DNA of 64,000 nt from Paracoccaceae bacterium (GTDB lineage: Bacteria; Pseudomonadota; Alphaproteobacteria; Rhodobacterales; Rhodobacteraceae). Every line of letters begins with the position of its first letter. Positions within the stretch are counted from its first letter, which is position 1. This document shows, one piece after another, positions 35,723-47,019 of the stretch. The position numbers and the translations under genes are program-made. Below the pieces are notes generated by a model. The model was given only the letters and a program-made list of their open reading frames with translations. It had not been told where the DNA came from and did not search any database. Where the stretch lies: the NCBI GenBank assembly GCA_902554885.1, contig CACDPV010000003.1, forward strand, positions 1 through 64,000, read 5' to 3'.

Positions 35723-36530
35723 TTGCCAATTCCTTCGATCTTGCCGTAGCAGCAGCAACCGTTTTTTCGATAAGAGGCCCCAATCCATTCTCACTATTCA
35801 TAAGGATATTTAATCCTGCTTCTGTCGTACCATTCGGACTAGTAACATTAACCCTCAATTTCTCGGGAACAGCAGTTGAATCAGCAGCTAATTGTCCTCC
35901 TCCAAGAACTGTCATTTTTGCAAGTTTCATAGCAAGTTCTTTATCTAGACCCTGTTTATGACCAGCAGCAGCAAGTACATCTATTAAATAGAAAACGTAG
36001 GCTGGACCAGAACCTGAAAGACCAGTAACCGCATCCATTTGTTCTTCCGAATTTAGGCTGACAACTTCTCCAATTGCTGACAATAAATTTCCAGCAACCT
36101 CGAAAGCATCCTTAGAAACATTCTTATTAGCTATTTTAGCAGTAATGCCCAAACCAATTTCAGCAGGCGTATTTGGCATTGCGCGAATAATCGGTGTTTT
36201 TTGTCCTAAAAGACTTTCAAAACTTGATATTGTTACACCCGCAGCAATTGATAAGAAGACAACTTGCCTATTTCCGTAATGAGAAAACTTTGGTAAAATC
36301 TCAGGTATCATTTGCGGCTTGACCGCAATACAAAAAAATGTGGGATTGGACGGTAATTTGGAATTTACGTTTACCCCTATATCAATTAACCAATCACTGG
36401 GATATGGGTCCTCTACCCAAATATTCTTTGGTTCAAATCCCTTCGCTATCCAGCCCTTAAGCATTGCAGAGCCCATCTTTCCACAACCTAATAAGATGAG
36501 TGTATTTCTCTCAAAATTTTCTTGAGTCAT
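35715..36530 (-). CDS. proC: Pyrroline-5-carboxylate reductase
   Basis: This 271-residue enzyme makes the last step of proline biosynthesis. It has an N-terminal Rossmann motif LLGCGKMGSAMLKGW, AVKPQM, the RAMPNTPAEIGLG segment and the C-terminal MDAVTGLSGSGPAYVFYLID and VTSPNGTTEAGL that form the active site. It is the first gene of the operon with csaA and the dehydrogenase gene. Confidence 0.95.
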   Translation of the reverse strand: MTQENFERNTLILLGCGKMGSAMLKGWIAKGFEPKNIWVEDPYPSDWLIDIGVNVNSKLPSNPTFFCIAVKPQMIPEILPKFSHYGNRQVVFLSIAAGVTISSFESLLGQKTPIIRAMPNTPAEIGLGITAKIANKNVSKDAFEVAGNLLSAIGEVVSLNSEEQMDAVTGLSGSGPAYVFYLIDVLAAAGHKQGLDKELAMKLAKMTVLGGGQLAADSTAVPEKLRVNVTSPNGTTEAGLNILMNSENGLGPLIEKTVAAATARSKELANG

Positions 36531-36561
36531 AGAACATCCTTATTTTTTCATAAGGATAGTC

Positions 36562-37062
36562 TTAAGCCCGGCCGAATGCCTCTGCAATGGCTACTTGTAT
36601 CGCTTCTTTGGGCGTTTTGTCACCGTACACAGCCAATTGAAAAGCTGGATAAAACTTTTCAGAGCTCAAAACAGCTGTTGAAATCAGACAATCTATTTGC
36701 TCTGCACTGGCTATCTGCCCACCAGTAAGCACCAAACCATACTTATAAATCATCATTTTTTGCTCTGTCCAAAATGAAAATGAACCCGCCCAGCATTTTT
36801 CATTAACATCATTTAGTAGTTCAAATAAGGCAGCGTGTTTTTCCTCAGGGGGCTCCATTTCAAAAGAGCATATAAGCCGCAGAGTTTCATCGAATGATGA
36901 CCACGCAAGAGTTATAGAGTATGTTCTCCACTGCCCTTCAACCGCCATCGCGATTTGATCGTCAGCAATTCGATCGAAATCCCAATCATTATATTCAGCA
37001 ACCGACTCGACCAAGTCAATCGGGTGTATATCGTCATCCAATAATTGCTCTGTAAGTGCCAT
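36562..37062 (-). CDS. YbjN domain-containing protein
   Basis: This 166-residue cytoplasmic protein has the YbjN-type pattern: IHPIDLVESVAEYNDWDFDRIADDQIAMAVEG, followed by a beta sheet core and a helical C-terminus. YbjN proteins resemble type III secretion chaperones in fold, and their role is unknown. It sits upstream of proC on the same strand (31-base gap). Confidence 0.8.
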   Translation of the reverse strand: MALTEQLLDDDIHPIDLVESVAEYNDWDFDRIADDQIAMAVEGQWRTYSITLAWSSFDETLRLICSFEMEPPEEKHAALFELLNDVNEKCWAGSFSFWTEQKMMIYKYGLVLTGGQIASAEQIDCLISTAVLSSEKFYPAFQLAVYGDKTPKEAIQVAIAEAFGRA

Positions 37063-37278
37063 CGCCCCGCCTCTTTCTTTTTATACCTAAGGATGTGGCC
37101 GCATACCCTAGGTCTTGGTGCCTGCTCTAAGGATAGACATATTGAGAAAATCCTTACTACATATGGTGGTGTTATTTTGTGGGCGTGTAAAGAGAAATAT
37201 TCACTGTTAAGCGAATAAGTTGTGGATAGATTAAAAAGTGGTAGAGATTTTAACAGCAGCAAGCTGTTTTACGGGCGA

Positions 37279-37524
37279 CTATTTGCTTTCAAGTGCTTCA
37301 ATCCTGGCTTTGAGATCTTTATTCTCTTCTCTCGCCTTTTGAGCCATTGCTTTTACAGCATCGAATTCTTCACGAGTGACAAAATCACGATCAGCTAACC
37401 ATCTATCAACCATCGAGGCGAAGGCATTTTCTGCCTCTTCCTTTGCCCCCTGTGCAACACCCATAGCATTGGTCATAAGCTGAGAAAAATCATCTAACAT
37501 TTTATTACGTGTCTGCATTTTCAC
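37279..37524 (-). CDS. ubiK: UbiK-family accessory factor (BMFP domain)
   Basis: This 81-residue protein has an amphipathic N-terminal helix (DDFSQLMTNAMGVAQGAKEEAE) and a C-terminal coiled coil (REEFDAVKAMAQKAREENKDLKARIEALES), the layout of UbiK/YqiC. The family assists the aerobic ubiquinone biosynthesis complex and can interact with membranes. It is a single gene divergent from the MidA-type methyltransferase. Confidence 0.85.
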   Translation of the reverse strand: MKMQTRNKMLDDFSQLMTNAMGVAQGAKEEAENAFASMVDRWLADRDFVTREEFDAVKAMAQKAREENKDLKARIEALESK

Positions 37525-37768
37525 ACTCTTTTACAATGGTTACTAATATTTAATTTTAGTCGCGCCGTATTGCGGGAAGTTAGAGCAAATTTATGCCTAT
37601 TCAACAATAAAAGATTATACCGCTAACTTTTCAACTTTGTTATTTTTAAATTCTACTTCAATAAACAATTTTTAAACAGCCTTTAATTCTATTTTTAATT
37701 TAGCTAACTATCCTACTAAGTTCCGCTAATATATTCATACGCTCTCTTATTATTATGATAAATTTTAT

Positions 37769-38833
37769 ATGACAAAACTTGAAGAATTGATCATTAAACG
37801 CATTCAAGAAACTGGACCAATAAGCATTTCCACTTTCATGCGCGAGTGCCTGCTTCACCCAGAGCATGGATTTTATACTCAGAGAAATGTGTTAGGTTCA
37901 GATGGGGATTTCATAACATCACCCGAGATTAGTCAGATGTTCGGTGAAATCTTGGGGTTGTGTTTAGCTCAATACTGGATTGATTTAAATCGACCTGATC
38001 GTTTTGCTTTGGTGGAGTTAGGACCAGGCAACGGTACATTAATGCTTGATATTTTAAGAGCTGGTTCTTCAGTAAACGGTTTTATAGATGCATGTAAAAT
38101 TTATTTGGTAGAAGCATCTTCAAAGTTAAAAAGACAGCAACAAAAAAAACTATCACAATTCAATGTAAATTGGATCACTGATGATTTATTGCTCCCCAAA
38201 ATTCCTACTTTTTTCATTGCTAATGAATTCTTTGATGCGTTACCTGTTAAACAATACCAAAGAAAAAATGACCTATGGTATGAAATTCAGATTGGTTTAA
38301 AGAATGCACAACTTAGTCTTGGCATGTCGCAAGTGCCTTCAAATCATCCTGAATTAGAAACGCGTTTTAAAGACTGCGTGACCGGAGACATTGTTGAGAT
38401 TTCTGATGATGCGTTAAGAATTTCTAATTTAATTGGCCAAATTATCAATAATGAGGGCGGCTGTGCCTTAATTATTGATTATGGGGATTGGCACTCTCTC
38501 GGATCTACTTTGCAAGCAGTCAAATCCCATAAAGTTGCAAAAATTTTTGATCGACCTGGGGAGGTCGATTTAACCTGCCACGTAGATTTTGAGGCACTTG
38601 CAACAAATTCAGGATGCGCATACTCTAAATTAACAGCACAGGGGGTTTTTTTGGAAAGGTTAGGAATTTCAGATCGTGCCAATCTACTACTTAAAAACTC
38701 CAAGCCTGAATATAAGAACTCAATTATCTCGGCTCACAGACGCTTAACACACCCTGATGAGATGGGAACTCTTTTTAAAGTTTTAGGTCTATTTCCAAAA
38801 GATCAAAATAGTCCTGCTGGTTTAGTAAGGTGA
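37769..38833 (+). CDS. SAM-dependent methyltransferase, MidA/NDUFAF7 family (DUF185)
   Basis: This 354-residue protein has PISISTFMRECLLHPEHGFYTQR at the start, the SAM-binding LVELGPGNGTLMLDIL near 88-103, and FIANEFFDALPVKQ, all characteristic of the family. The mitochondrial relative methylates an Arg of complex I subunit NDUFS2; the bacterial substrate is not established. It overlaps pgeF by 4 bases. Confidence 0.88.
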   Translation: MTKLEELIIKRIQETGPISISTFMRECLLHPEHGFYTQRNVLGSDGDFITSPEISQMFGEILGLCLAQYWIDLNRPDRFALVELGPGNGTLMLDILRAGSSVNGFIDACKIYLVEASSKLKRQQQKKLSQFNVNWITDDLLLPKIPTFFIANEFFDALPVKQYQRKNDLWYEIQIGLKNAQLSLGMSQVPSNHPELETRFKDCVTGDIVEISDDALRISNLIGQIINNEGGCALIIDYGDWHSLGSTLQAVKSHKVAKIFDRPGEVDLTCHVDFEALATNSGCAYSKLTAQGVFLERLGISDRANLLLKNSKPEYKNSIISAHRRLTHPDEMGTLFKVLGLFPKDQNSPAGLVR

Positions 38834-39588
38834 GTATTCATCGTTTCAGAAGTAGAAAACTTGATAGTTTTGATCATGGGTTTTTTACGCGCTTAGGCGG
38901 CATTTCGATTGGCATTTTTGAAGGGCTTAATTGTGGAACTGGATCAAAAGACGATCAAAAAAACGTACAATTTAATCGTGACTTAGTTGCAGCAGAAATG
39001 AACGTAAATCCACAAGACTTAATAACAGTTCATCAGGAACATTCTGCACGGGTAGTAGTCGTTGATAGTCCGTTAGAGGTTTTAACGAAAGCAGATGCCA
39101 TCGTCACTGATACACCCAATTTGTCGATCAGTGTACTGACAGCCGATTGCCTTCCGGTTCTCTTCGCCGATAAAAAAAACCATGTAATTGGAGTAGCTCA
39201 CGCTGGATGGAAAGGCGCACTGAATGGGATTTTAGAAAACACAGTTCATTCAATGATTGAACTCGGTGCAGATATTAAAAGTATTAAAGCAGTAATCGGG
39301 CCTTGCATTTCCCCCAGTATCTACGAAGTCGGTCAAGATTTTTTTGACACATTTACAGAAAGAAATATATCTTTTCAAAATTATTTTTCTAAAGGGGTTT
39401 ACCAAAGAAAATACTTTTTCAACTTACCAAAATTTGCATTGGACAGACTATATCATCTCAAAATTTCAGACGCTGAATGGATAGGAAATTGCACTTATCA
39501 CGAGTCTGATAAATTTTATTCCTATCGCCGCTCTCAGCATTTGGGCGAGTTGGATTATGGTAGGCAAATATCAACAATAAAAATCTAA
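38830..39588 (+). CDS. pgeF: Peptidoglycan editing factor PgeF / YfiH (multicopper oxidase-like fold)
   Basis: This 252-residue protein has LTADCLPVLFAD, the AHAGWKGALNG motif with its His and the IGPCISPSIYEVG motif with its Cys that together bind metal. PgeF removes misincorporated residues from peptidoglycan precursors in E. coli; relatives act on purine nucleosides. The start is GTG in the ATGA-like overlap with the methyltransferase gene. Confidence 0.9.
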   Translation: MSIHRFRSRKLDSFDHGFFTRLGGISIGIFEGLNCGTGSKDDQKNVQFNRDLVAAEMNVNPQDLITVHQEHSARVVVVDSPLEVLTKADAIVTDTPNLSISVLTADCLPVLFADKKNHVIGVAHAGWKGALNGILENTVHSMIELGADIKSIKAVIGPCISPSIYEVGQDFFDTFTERNISFQNYFSKGVYQRKYFFNLPKFALDRLYHLKISDAEWIGNCTYHESDKFYSYRRSQHLGELDYGRQISTIKI

Positions 39589-39602
39589 ACCTCAGATTTA
39601 AA

Positions 39603-40103
39603 TTATGCCTTCTGTGCTAAACGCTCTTCTAAAATATCGAATGGAACTCCTGGATCATCTTTTGCTCCACGAATTACCAGCGAAGTCTTAACAGAACCAA
39701 CATTTTGAGCAGTTAGTAATTCGCCTGTCAGAAATGATTGAAAACTACTTAAATCAGGGGCCACACACTTGAGCATAAAATCTACTTCACCGTTAAGCAT
39801 ATGGCATTCTCGAACTAAAGGCCAAGTCTTACACAGTTCCTCAAAGGAACTTAAATCAGCCTCTGCTTGGCTTTGCAGCCCAACCATTGCGAAAACTTTA
39901 ACTTCAAAACCTAATGATCTTTCATCTACCTGAGCGTGATATCCATTTATAAAACCCTGCTCTTCCAACGCCCTAACCCTACGCAAACACGGTGGCGCAG
40001 ATATCCCAACACGTTTCGCCAATTCGACATTCGTTATTCTGCCATTGGCTTGCAACTCTGACAAGATTAGGCGATCGATAGGATCTAATCTGGTTAATGG
40101 CAT
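39603..40103 (-). CDS. Lrp/AsnC-family transcriptional regulator
   Basis: This 166-residue protein has an N-terminal helix-turn-helix (LDPIDRLILSELQANGRITNVELAKRVGISAPPCLRRVRALEEQG) and a RAM effector domain. Lrp/AsnC proteins respond to amino acids. It is divergent from trxB over a 172-base gap that contains an AATATT-TC-AATATT dyad, a possible binding site. In alphaproteobacteria this regulator commonly lies beside trxB. Confidence 0.9.
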   Translation of the reverse strand: MPLTRLDPIDRLILSELQANGRITNVELAKRVGISAPPCLRRVRALEEQGFINGYHAQVDERSLGFEVKVFAMVGLQSQAEADLSSFEELCKTWPLVRECHMLNGEVDFMLKCVAPDLSSFQSFLTGELLTAQNVGSVKTSLVIRGAKDDPGVPFDILEERLAQKA

Positions 40104-40275
40104 ATTTTAAAACCTTATTTGGTTTTATATATAGCATTCAGTAGGTGCTGCGCAATAATATTTCAATATTAAGTAATAATCTTATAAGTCTAAACAGGTA
40201 AAATTTAAAATTACAGACTTTCATCCTAATTAAAGGATGAGTATAACCTATTAGGGTTTTTGGGGAAAATTTAGA

Positions 40276-41217
40276 ATGGCTGAAGTAATAAAAACAAAAG
40301 TGTTAATCATAGGCTCAGGCCCTGCTGGATACTCTGCGGGTGTTTATGCTAGTCGGGCTATGTTGGAGCCAATTCTGATACAGGGTATTGAACCAGGAGG
40401 CCAACTTACGACAACCACTGAGGTAGAAAATTGGCCAGGAGATACTGAGGTTCAAGGGCCCGATCTGATGTTGCGAATGGAAGCACATGCCAAAGCTATG
40501 GGGTGTCAAATTATTCATGATATGGTTACCAAGTTAGAACTTGGCAATAGGCCTTTCAATGCAACTTGTGACAGTGGCACCTCTTACGAGGCCGATGCTG
40601 TAATACTTGCAACTGGAGCCAGGGCAAAATGGTTAGGATTAAAGTCGGAAGAATACTTTAAGGGTTTTGGTGTTTCAGCCTGCGCGACCTGTGACGGTTT
40701 TTTCTACCGCGAGCAAGAGATTGTTGTTGTAGGCGGGGGGAATACCGCTGTCGAGGAGGCCCTGTTTTTGACAAATTTTGCCTCAAAAGTTACCCTGATA
40801 CACAGACGAAATGAACTCAGAGCTGAAAAAATTCTTCAAGAGCGCCTATTCAATCATCCTAAAGTTGAAACACTTTGGTTCCACGAACTTAAAGAAGTTA
40901 TCGGAACAAATGATCCGAAAGGAGTAGAGGCTGTTCGCGTAGAAAATGTCCATACTAGTCAAATCAAAGAGATACCATGCAAAGGTGTATTTATCGCGAT
41001 CGGTCACTCGCCAGCTTCAGAGTTAGTAATTGAGCAATTGGAAACCCATAACGGAGGGTATGTGCAAGTTCAAGCTGGTAGCACTCGTACATCTATTGAT
41101 GGTGTTTTCGCAGCAGGAGATCTCACTGACCATATCTATCGTCAAGCAATTACTAGTGCGGGCATGGGTTGTATGGCTGCCCTAGATGCGGAGAAATTTC
41201 TTGCCGAAAAAGGATAA
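40276..41217 (+). CDS. trxB: Thioredoxin-disulfide reductase
   Basis: This 313-residue FAD flavoprotein has the redox motif CATC in [12 protein letters not shown], the FAD-binding [23 protein letters not shown]-binding [13 protein letters not shown] and the C-terminal [13 protein letters not shown]. It reduces thioredoxin with NADPH. It is convergent with the PhzF gene with 10 bases between them. Confidence 0.96.
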   Translation: MAEVIKTKVLIIGSGPAGYSAGVYASRAMLEPILIQGIEPGGQLTTTTEVENWPGDTEVQGPDLMLRMEAHAKAMGCQIIHDMVTKLELGNRPFNATCDSGTSYEADAVILATGARAKWLGLKSEEYFKGFGVSACATCDGFFYREQEIVVVGGGNTAVEEALFLTNFASKVTLIHRRNELRAEKILQERLFNHPKVETLWFHELKEVIGTNDPKGVEAVRVENVHTSQIKEIPCKGVFIAIGHSPASELVIEQLETHNGGYVQVQAGSTRTSIDGVFAAGDLTDHIYRQAITSAGMGCMAALDAEKFLAEKG

Positions 41218-41227
41218 GACCTCAGCA

Positions 41228-42121
41228 CTAAATCTTTAATTTCCCAGTCATTAAAATATACGCGGAACCAGTAACTTTTACCCCGGATATATTGCCTGGA
41301 CGGCCCAAAACCTCAACCTCAGCTTCTCCAGGCCGGCCTAAAAAGTCACCCTGATGAGCTGTAAAAGTAGGTTTTTGTATTAAGCCATTATCCCAAAGAT
41401 ATGCTGCCATTGCACCAGTTGCCGAACCGGTAAAGGGGTCTTCACTTCGACCACCTGATTGTAATAACAGTCTTGAAAAGGTTATTCCATTTTCCCTTGG
41501 CGGACTTAAACATACCCAGAAAGGCTCCATCAAGTCATTCTCAGAGCTTGTCGCCCGAAACTTATCTAATGCCTGATAATCAATTGTTACTTTTTGAAGC
41601 GTTTCCAAAGTGTCAACTAACACTATTGGGAAGGGAAGACCTGTAGAAACCACTTGTGGTTTAAAGAGAATGCTATTCTCAGGAATACCTCCAATTTCAG
41701 ACAAAACTTTCTTCTCAATCTCAAAACCAAATTTAGGTTTAGGCTGAGTCATAGATATTTTTGTTTGATCACCGGAGCAACTAACTTCAACATGAATCAA
41801 ACCAGCCAATGTTTCAAAGACCAACTTATTTTTAACGTGTTTACTGCGAGAAATTAGCGACATTGCTGTTGCTATTGTTGGGTGACCCGCAAATGGGATT
41901 TCCCGGTCAGATAAAAAATAGCGAACTCGAAAATCAGCGATATCCGAAGAAGAAAGAAAAGTACATTCTACGAGAGAAGTCTCTCTAACTATATTTAAGC
42001 AAGATTGCTCCGATAAGACACCATCATCGTAAACTACCGCACAGCCATTCCCACAAAATGGTTTTTGACTGAAAGCATCTACCCAATCAAAATCAAGTTG
42101 ACGATCATTAGCTTTCACCAT
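41228..42121 (-). CDS. PhzF-family isomerase/epimerase-like protein
   Basis: This 297-residue protein has the start DWVDAFSQKPFCGNGCAVV, the catalytic-Glu region SLVECTFLSS, the REIPFAGHPTIATAMSL motif and RSEDPFTGSATGAMAAYL. PhzF enzymes act in phenazine synthesis, but most family members outside phenazine clusters have unknown substrates, as here. It follows the hsp20-DUF1150 pair on the same strand by 21 bases. Confidence 0.85.
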   Translation of the reverse strand: MVKANDRQLDFDWVDAFSQKPFCGNGCAVVYDDGVLSEQSCLNIVRETSLVECTFLSSSDIADFRVRYFLSDREIPFAGHPTIATAMSLISRSKHVKNKLVFETLAGLIHVEVSCSGDQTKISMTQPKPKFGFEIEKKVLSEIGGIPENSILFKPQVVSTGLPFPIVLVDTLETLQKVTIDYQALDKFRATSSENDLMEPFWVCLSPPRENGITFSRLLLQSGGRSEDPFTGSATGAMAAYLWDNGLIQKPTFTAHQGDFLGRPGEAEVEVLGRPGNISGVKVTGSAYILMTGKLKI

Positions 42122-42142
42122 TATTCCAAAAACTTAGGCTGG

Positions 42143-42367
42143 TTAATGAACTGGCACAGGATGAAACTCATTTTGCCTAGCAAGTACGAATGCTAGCGAC
42201 CTATCCTTAACAAGTGCTAATCTTTCACCATTACTGCTATTGAGCGAGTACACTTGATCCTGAGAAATTCCTTTTGCCACTGCCTCTGGCAAATCGTCCA
42301 CATTCACTGCGCATACATAAACCGTTCTATCATCTAGAGTATTTATGTTAAGTTTATCTTTGCTCAT
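42143..42367 (-). CDS. DUF1150 family protein
   Basis: This 74-residue protein has the family pattern YVCAVNVDDLPEAVAKGI, then VYSLNSSNGERLALVKDRSLAFVLARQNEFHPVPVH. It lies 2 bases after hsp20. The hsp20-DUF1150 pair is common in alphaproteobacteria, which suggests a role linked to the heat-shock protein; no activity is known. Confidence 0.88.
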   Translation of the reverse strand: MSKDKLNINTLDDRTVYVCAVNVDDLPEAVAKGISQDQVYSLNSSNGERLALVKDRSLAFVLARQNEFHPVPVH

Positions 42368-42369
42368 AG

Positions 42370-42783
42370 CTAAGCCCTCCTTATTTTTATTTTTTGAACA
42401 ACCGTTTCCGGAATACTTTGTGTTAGGTCAATATGCAGTAGGCCATTTTCCATAATGGCCTGTCCGACATCAACGCCCTCAGCTAAAACAAACGAGCGCT
42501 GAAACTGACGTGCTGCTATTCCTCGATGCAGGAAGACACGAGCGCTATCATCCTCTTTCTGCCGTCCTCTAACAACTAATTGCTTATCTTCAACCGTTAT
42601 GGACAAATCTTCTTCTGAAAACCCTGCTATAGCCAATGTTATTCGAAAAGATGTTTCAGTTGTCTGCTCTATGTTAAACGGAGGGTACCCCTCATTACCA
42701 TTTTTGGACGCTCTTTGCAGAAGTCGCTCTAATTGTTCAAAACCCAGCATGTTTGGGTAAGTCGATAAAGTTAGTCTCGTCAT
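42370..42783 (-). CDS. Small heat shock protein, Hsp20 family
   Basis: This 137-residue alpha-crystallin domain chaperone has a core at about 35-125 with YPPFNIEQTTETSFRITLAIAGFSEEDLSITVEDKQLVVRG and RGIAARQFQRSFVLAEGVDV, followed by NGLLHIDL. It holds unfolding proteins. The short N-terminus resembles IbpA. A candidate heat-shock promoter lies upstream at 42845-42873, and rpoH is 9 kb away. Confidence 0.93.
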   Translation of the reverse strand: MTRLTLSTYPNMLGFEQLERLLQRASKNGNEGYPPFNIEQTTETSFRITLAIAGFSEEDLSITVEDKQLVVRGRQKEDDSARVFLHRGIAARQFQRSFVLAEGVDVGQAIMENGLLHIDLTQSIPETVVQKIKIRRA

Positions 42784-42844
42784 TTGTAGCCCTCTAAATT
42801 AAGCGACTTTTTATTGGCATCCTCAAAGGCGATGTCATAAATAG

Positions 42845-42873
42845 ATATGGGAGCTATGTAATCGGAATACAAG
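42845..42873 (-). promoter_or_regulatory. Candidate RpoH-type promoter of hsp20
   Basis: On the minus strand CTTG (42870-42873) and CCCATAT (42845-42851) are separated by 18 bases, resembling the heat-shock sigma factor consensus (CTTGAA with CCCCATNT), 62 bases before the hsp20 start. The -35 part is only a partial match (CTTGTA). Confidence 0.4.
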
Positions 42874-42931
42874 GACTAGGAAAATTCATAGACCAGTTGT
42901 ATAGTGCCTCTTTAACTTTAGAAATAAAATT

Positions 42932-43156
42932 ATGAATGCCTACAACGATGTATCACTGAAAACTGAGGAAATTCTTCAAATAGAGTTGGAGGTTCTCAAA
43001 CAAGAACATCGAGATTTAGATGAAGCTGTTAAAGCTCTTGAGGAAAGAGGCATCCGAGATCAGTTAACAATTCAACGTCTGAAAAAAAAGAAACTTGCAT
43101 TAAAAGATAAGATTGCAGTAATCGAGGACCGTCTAACACCTGATATAATCGCCTAA
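42932..43156 (+). CDS. YdcH family protein (DUF465)
   Basis: This 74-residue protein is nearly all helix: EILQIELEVLKQEHRDLDEAVKALEERG, a short hinge, then LTIQRLKKKKLALKDKIAVIEDRL, a helical hairpin typical of DUF465. Its role is unknown. It lies 47 bases before purE on the same strand and could be co-transcribed. Confidence 0.82.
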   Translation: MNAYNDVSLKTEEILQIELEVLKQEHRDLDEAVKALEERGIRDQLTIQRLKKKKLALKDKIAVIEDRLTPDIIA

Positions 43157-43203
43157 CTGATTTAAATCTTTGTAAATTACGAAAAATTTGAGGAAGCGAA
43201 ATA

Positions 43204-43692
43204 ATGAAGACTGAACCATCTATTGGCATTATTATGGGAAGCCAGTCAGATTGGCCAACTTTGAAATATTCCGCTAATATTCTTGATGAATTTGATATCG
43301 TATATGAAACAAAAATCATTTCTGCGCATCGCACGCCCAATAGGCTATGGGAATATGGTAAAACTGCTGTGACACGCGGTTTAAAAGTAATTATTGCTGG
43401 TGCAGGTGGCGCTGCTCATTTACCTGGCATGATGGCATCAAAAACGCGTATACCAATCATCGGCGTTCCAATACAAACACAAGCCTTATCTGGAGTAGAC
43501 AGCTTATACTCAATCGTCCAAATGCCACGTGGTTTTCCCGTAGGAACAATGGCGATAGGATCAACAGGAGCATCCAACGCCGCGCTCATGTCATTACAGA
43601 TACTAGCCCTAAACGACGCAAATTTGGCACTAAAATTAGAAAGCTGGAGAAATCATTTATCTTCTTCAATTCCAGATGAACCACAAAATTGA
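43204..43692 (+). CDS. purE: N5-carboxyaminoimidazole ribonucleotide mutase PurE
   Basis: This 162-residue enzyme of purine biosynthesis has [36 protein letters not shown] and [17 protein letters not shown]. It converts N5-CAIR to CAIR. A strong GAGGAAG lies before the ATG. It overlaps purK or leads directly into it. Confidence 0.97.
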   Translation: MKTEPSIGIIMGSQSDWPTLKYSANILDEFDIVYETKIISAHRTPNRLWEYGKTAVTRGLKVIIAGAGGAAHLPGMMASKTRIPIIGVPIQTQALSGVDSLYSIVQMPRGFPVGTMAIGSTGASNAALMSLQILALNDANLALKLESWRNHLSSSIPDEPQN

Positions 43693-44758
43693 CAAAATGT
43701 TAGAACCTGGATCTAGAATAGGTATTTTAGGCGGCGGACAGTTAGGTAGAATGCTTGCTATCGCAGCCGCAAGATTAGGTTTTAAGTCGCATATATTTGA
43801 CCCCTCTGAAAACTCACCAGCTTCACAAGTTGCAAGTAAAACATCGATAGCTTCATTTGAGAATGAGAAGGCACTAATAGAGTTTGCAAAAAATGTTGAT
43901 GTGATAACTTATGAATTCGAAAATATTCCTACAACTACTCTTGATATTTTAGAAGAAATTGTGCCGATCAGACCTGGGAGAGAAGCACTTCGAGTATCTC
44001 AAGATAGGATTATTGAGAAAGACTTCCTGTCTAATTTAGGCTTAATGACGGCACCTTATCGAGCAGTAGAGGATTTAAACTCTCTTTACGCAGCTTCTAA
44101 ATCAATTGGCTTCCCCGCTGTACTAAAAACTACTCGCCTTGGATATGATGGCAAAGGCCAGATAAGATTATCGGAAACCAGTAATATTGAAAAAGAATTC
44201 AAAAAATTAGAAAATGATTTATTAATATACGAGGGCTTTGTTGATTTTGAATTCGAGCTTTCAGTGATTGCAGCGCGTAATTTATCCGGACAAGTGGCAT
44301 GTTATGATCCAGGACAAAATGTGCACATAAACGGTATCCTGCATAGTACTACCATACCATCACAATTAAACAGCCGGCAAACAGTTGATGCTGTACTAAT
44401 AGCTAGCAAGATACTTGAAAGCCTCAATTATGTCGGGGTATTAGGAGTCGAACTTTTCTACACAAAATCTGGATTAATTGTTAACGAAATTGCACCTCGT
44501 GTTCATAATTCTGGTCACTGGACCCAAAACGGCTGCACAGTTGATCAATTTGAACAACACATAAGAGCTATTACCAACTGGCCACTTGGCGATGGAAAAC
44601 GTAATACTAACGTTGTAATGGAGAATTTAATAGGCGATGAGATTAAGCGCGCCCCAGCGTTAGCTTTGGATGGAAATATTAGCCTTCATCTTTATGGTAA
44701 AACTGACATAAAACCAGGCCGCAAAATGGGCCACTTTAATCTAGTCAAAGAAAAATGA
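43676..44758 (+). CDS. purK: N5-carboxyaminoimidazole ribonucleotide synthase PurK
   Basis: This ATP-grasp enzyme (360 residues) has the start [29 protein letters not shown], the ATP-binding [16 protein letters not shown] and [17 protein letters not shown]. It supplies N5-CAIR to PurE. The first ATG overlaps purE by 17 bases; an ATG at 43697 (residue 8) just after the purE stop would also be consistent with the family, and neither has a strong ribosome binding site. Confidence 0.95.
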   Translation: MNHKIDKMLEPGSRIGILGGGQLGRMLAIAAARLGFKSHIFDPSENSPASQVASKTSIASFENEKALIEFAKNVDVITYEFENIPTTTLDILEEIVPIRPGREALRVSQDRIIEKDFLSNLGLMTAPYRAVEDLNSLYAASKSIGFPAVLKTTRLGYDGKGQIRLSETSNIEKEFKKLENDLLIYEGFVDFEFELSVIAARNLSGQVACYDPGQNVHINGILHSTTIPSQLNSRQTVDAVLIASKILESLNYVGVLGVELFYTKSGLIVNEIAPRVHNSGHWTQNGCTVDQFEQHIRAITNWPLGDGKRNTNVVMENLIGDEIKRAPALALDGNISLHLYGKTDIKPGRKMGHFNLVKEK

Positions 44759-44786
44759 AAAAAGCTCACGCCTTATCAGCGTGAGC
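44758..44786 (-). terminator. Terminator of groESL (and probably purEK)
   Basis: An 8-bp perfect stem (GCTCACGC with GCGTGAGC) with a 7-base loop lies between the convergent purK and groEL genes. On the minus strand it is followed by a T-run of six (the As at 44758-44763), making a strong terminator for groEL; on the plus strand CTTGTTATTG follows, weaker. Confidence 0.85.
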
Positions 44787-44820
44787 CTTGTTATTGTAAA
44801 GCTTTGTAGGAAACTTGGCG

Positions 44821-46497
<1,677 letters not shown>

Positions 46498-46524
46498 CTA
46501 TCTAAAATTAATTGATATGGCGAA

Positions 46525-46812
46525 TTAAGACAAAATGCCTAAAATATCGCTTTCCTTCATGATCAATAGCTCTTCACCATCAATCGTCACTTCCGTACCT
46601 GACCATTTGCCAAACAGGATCTTGTCACCCTCTTTTACGGCCATTGCAATAAGTTCGCCGTTATCTTTTCGGGCGCCCTCGCCAGCGGCGACAATAAGCC
46701 CTTCGGCGGGTTTTTCTTTTGCGCTATCTGGGATGATCAACCCACCAGCAGTTTTCTCATCACTTTCCACGCGACGAACTAAAACGCGATCGTGAAGCGG
46801 TTTTAATGCCAT
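46525..46812 (-). CDS. groES: Co-chaperonin GroES (Hsp10)
   Basis: This 95-residue protein has [12 protein letters not shown], the mobile loop [18 protein letters not shown] and [17 protein letters not shown]. It caps the GroEL ring. It is the first gene of the groESL operon, controlled by the CIRCE element and promoter just upstream. Confidence 0.98.
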   Translation of the reverse strand: MALKPLHDRVLVRRVESDEKTAGGLIIPDSAKEKPAEGLIVAAGEGARKDNGELIAMAVKEGDKILFGKWSGTEVTIDGEELLIMKESDILGILS

Positions 46813-46857
46813 TTTTGAGGCTCCTTAGTTAAGTTTCGATCTTGCTTTTAAAAGCGT

Positions 46858-46884
46858 TTAGCACTCCTATCTCAAGAGTGCTAA
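46858..46884. promoter_or_regulatory. CIRCE operator (HrcA binding site) of groESL
   Basis: A perfect 9-bp inverted repeat TTAGCACTC-N9-GAGTGCTAA lies 46 bases before the groES start and immediately downstream of the -10 element. This is the conserved HrcA operator; HrcA would repress groESL until heat stress. No hrcA gene lies in the window. Confidence 0.97.
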
Positions 46885-46891
46885 CGATGGT

Positions 46892-46920
46892 CAGATAAGT
46901 ATGCCACCTCAAAGAGTCAA
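46892..46920 (-). promoter_or_regulatory. groESL promoter
   Basis: On the minus strand TTGACT (46915-46920) and TATCTG (46892-46897) lie 17 bases apart, directly upstream of CIRCE. The -35 reads CTTGAC, which also fits the start of an RpoH promoter, but no CCCCAT-type -10 is seen, so the vegetative sigma factor is the more likely reader. Confidence 0.7.
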
Positions 46921-47019
46921 GAGACCCAAGAAAAAAAATTGCTCGTAAATTACAAAACTAAGCGTGCACTTGTTTTTTAGTCTACAATCAAGTCCGTACA
47001 GTAGACATATCTTTTTGAT

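Noticed and set aside
37063-37278. Minus-strand 116-residue frame overlapping the YbjN gene
   Set aside because: It overlaps the recognised YbjN gene in another frame and has no family pattern; the gap itself is ordinary non-coding DNA.
40104-40275. AATATT dyad between the Lrp gene and trxB as a proven operator
   Set aside because: The sequence is too AT-rich for the dyad to be significant; mentioned only as a possibility in the Lrp entry.
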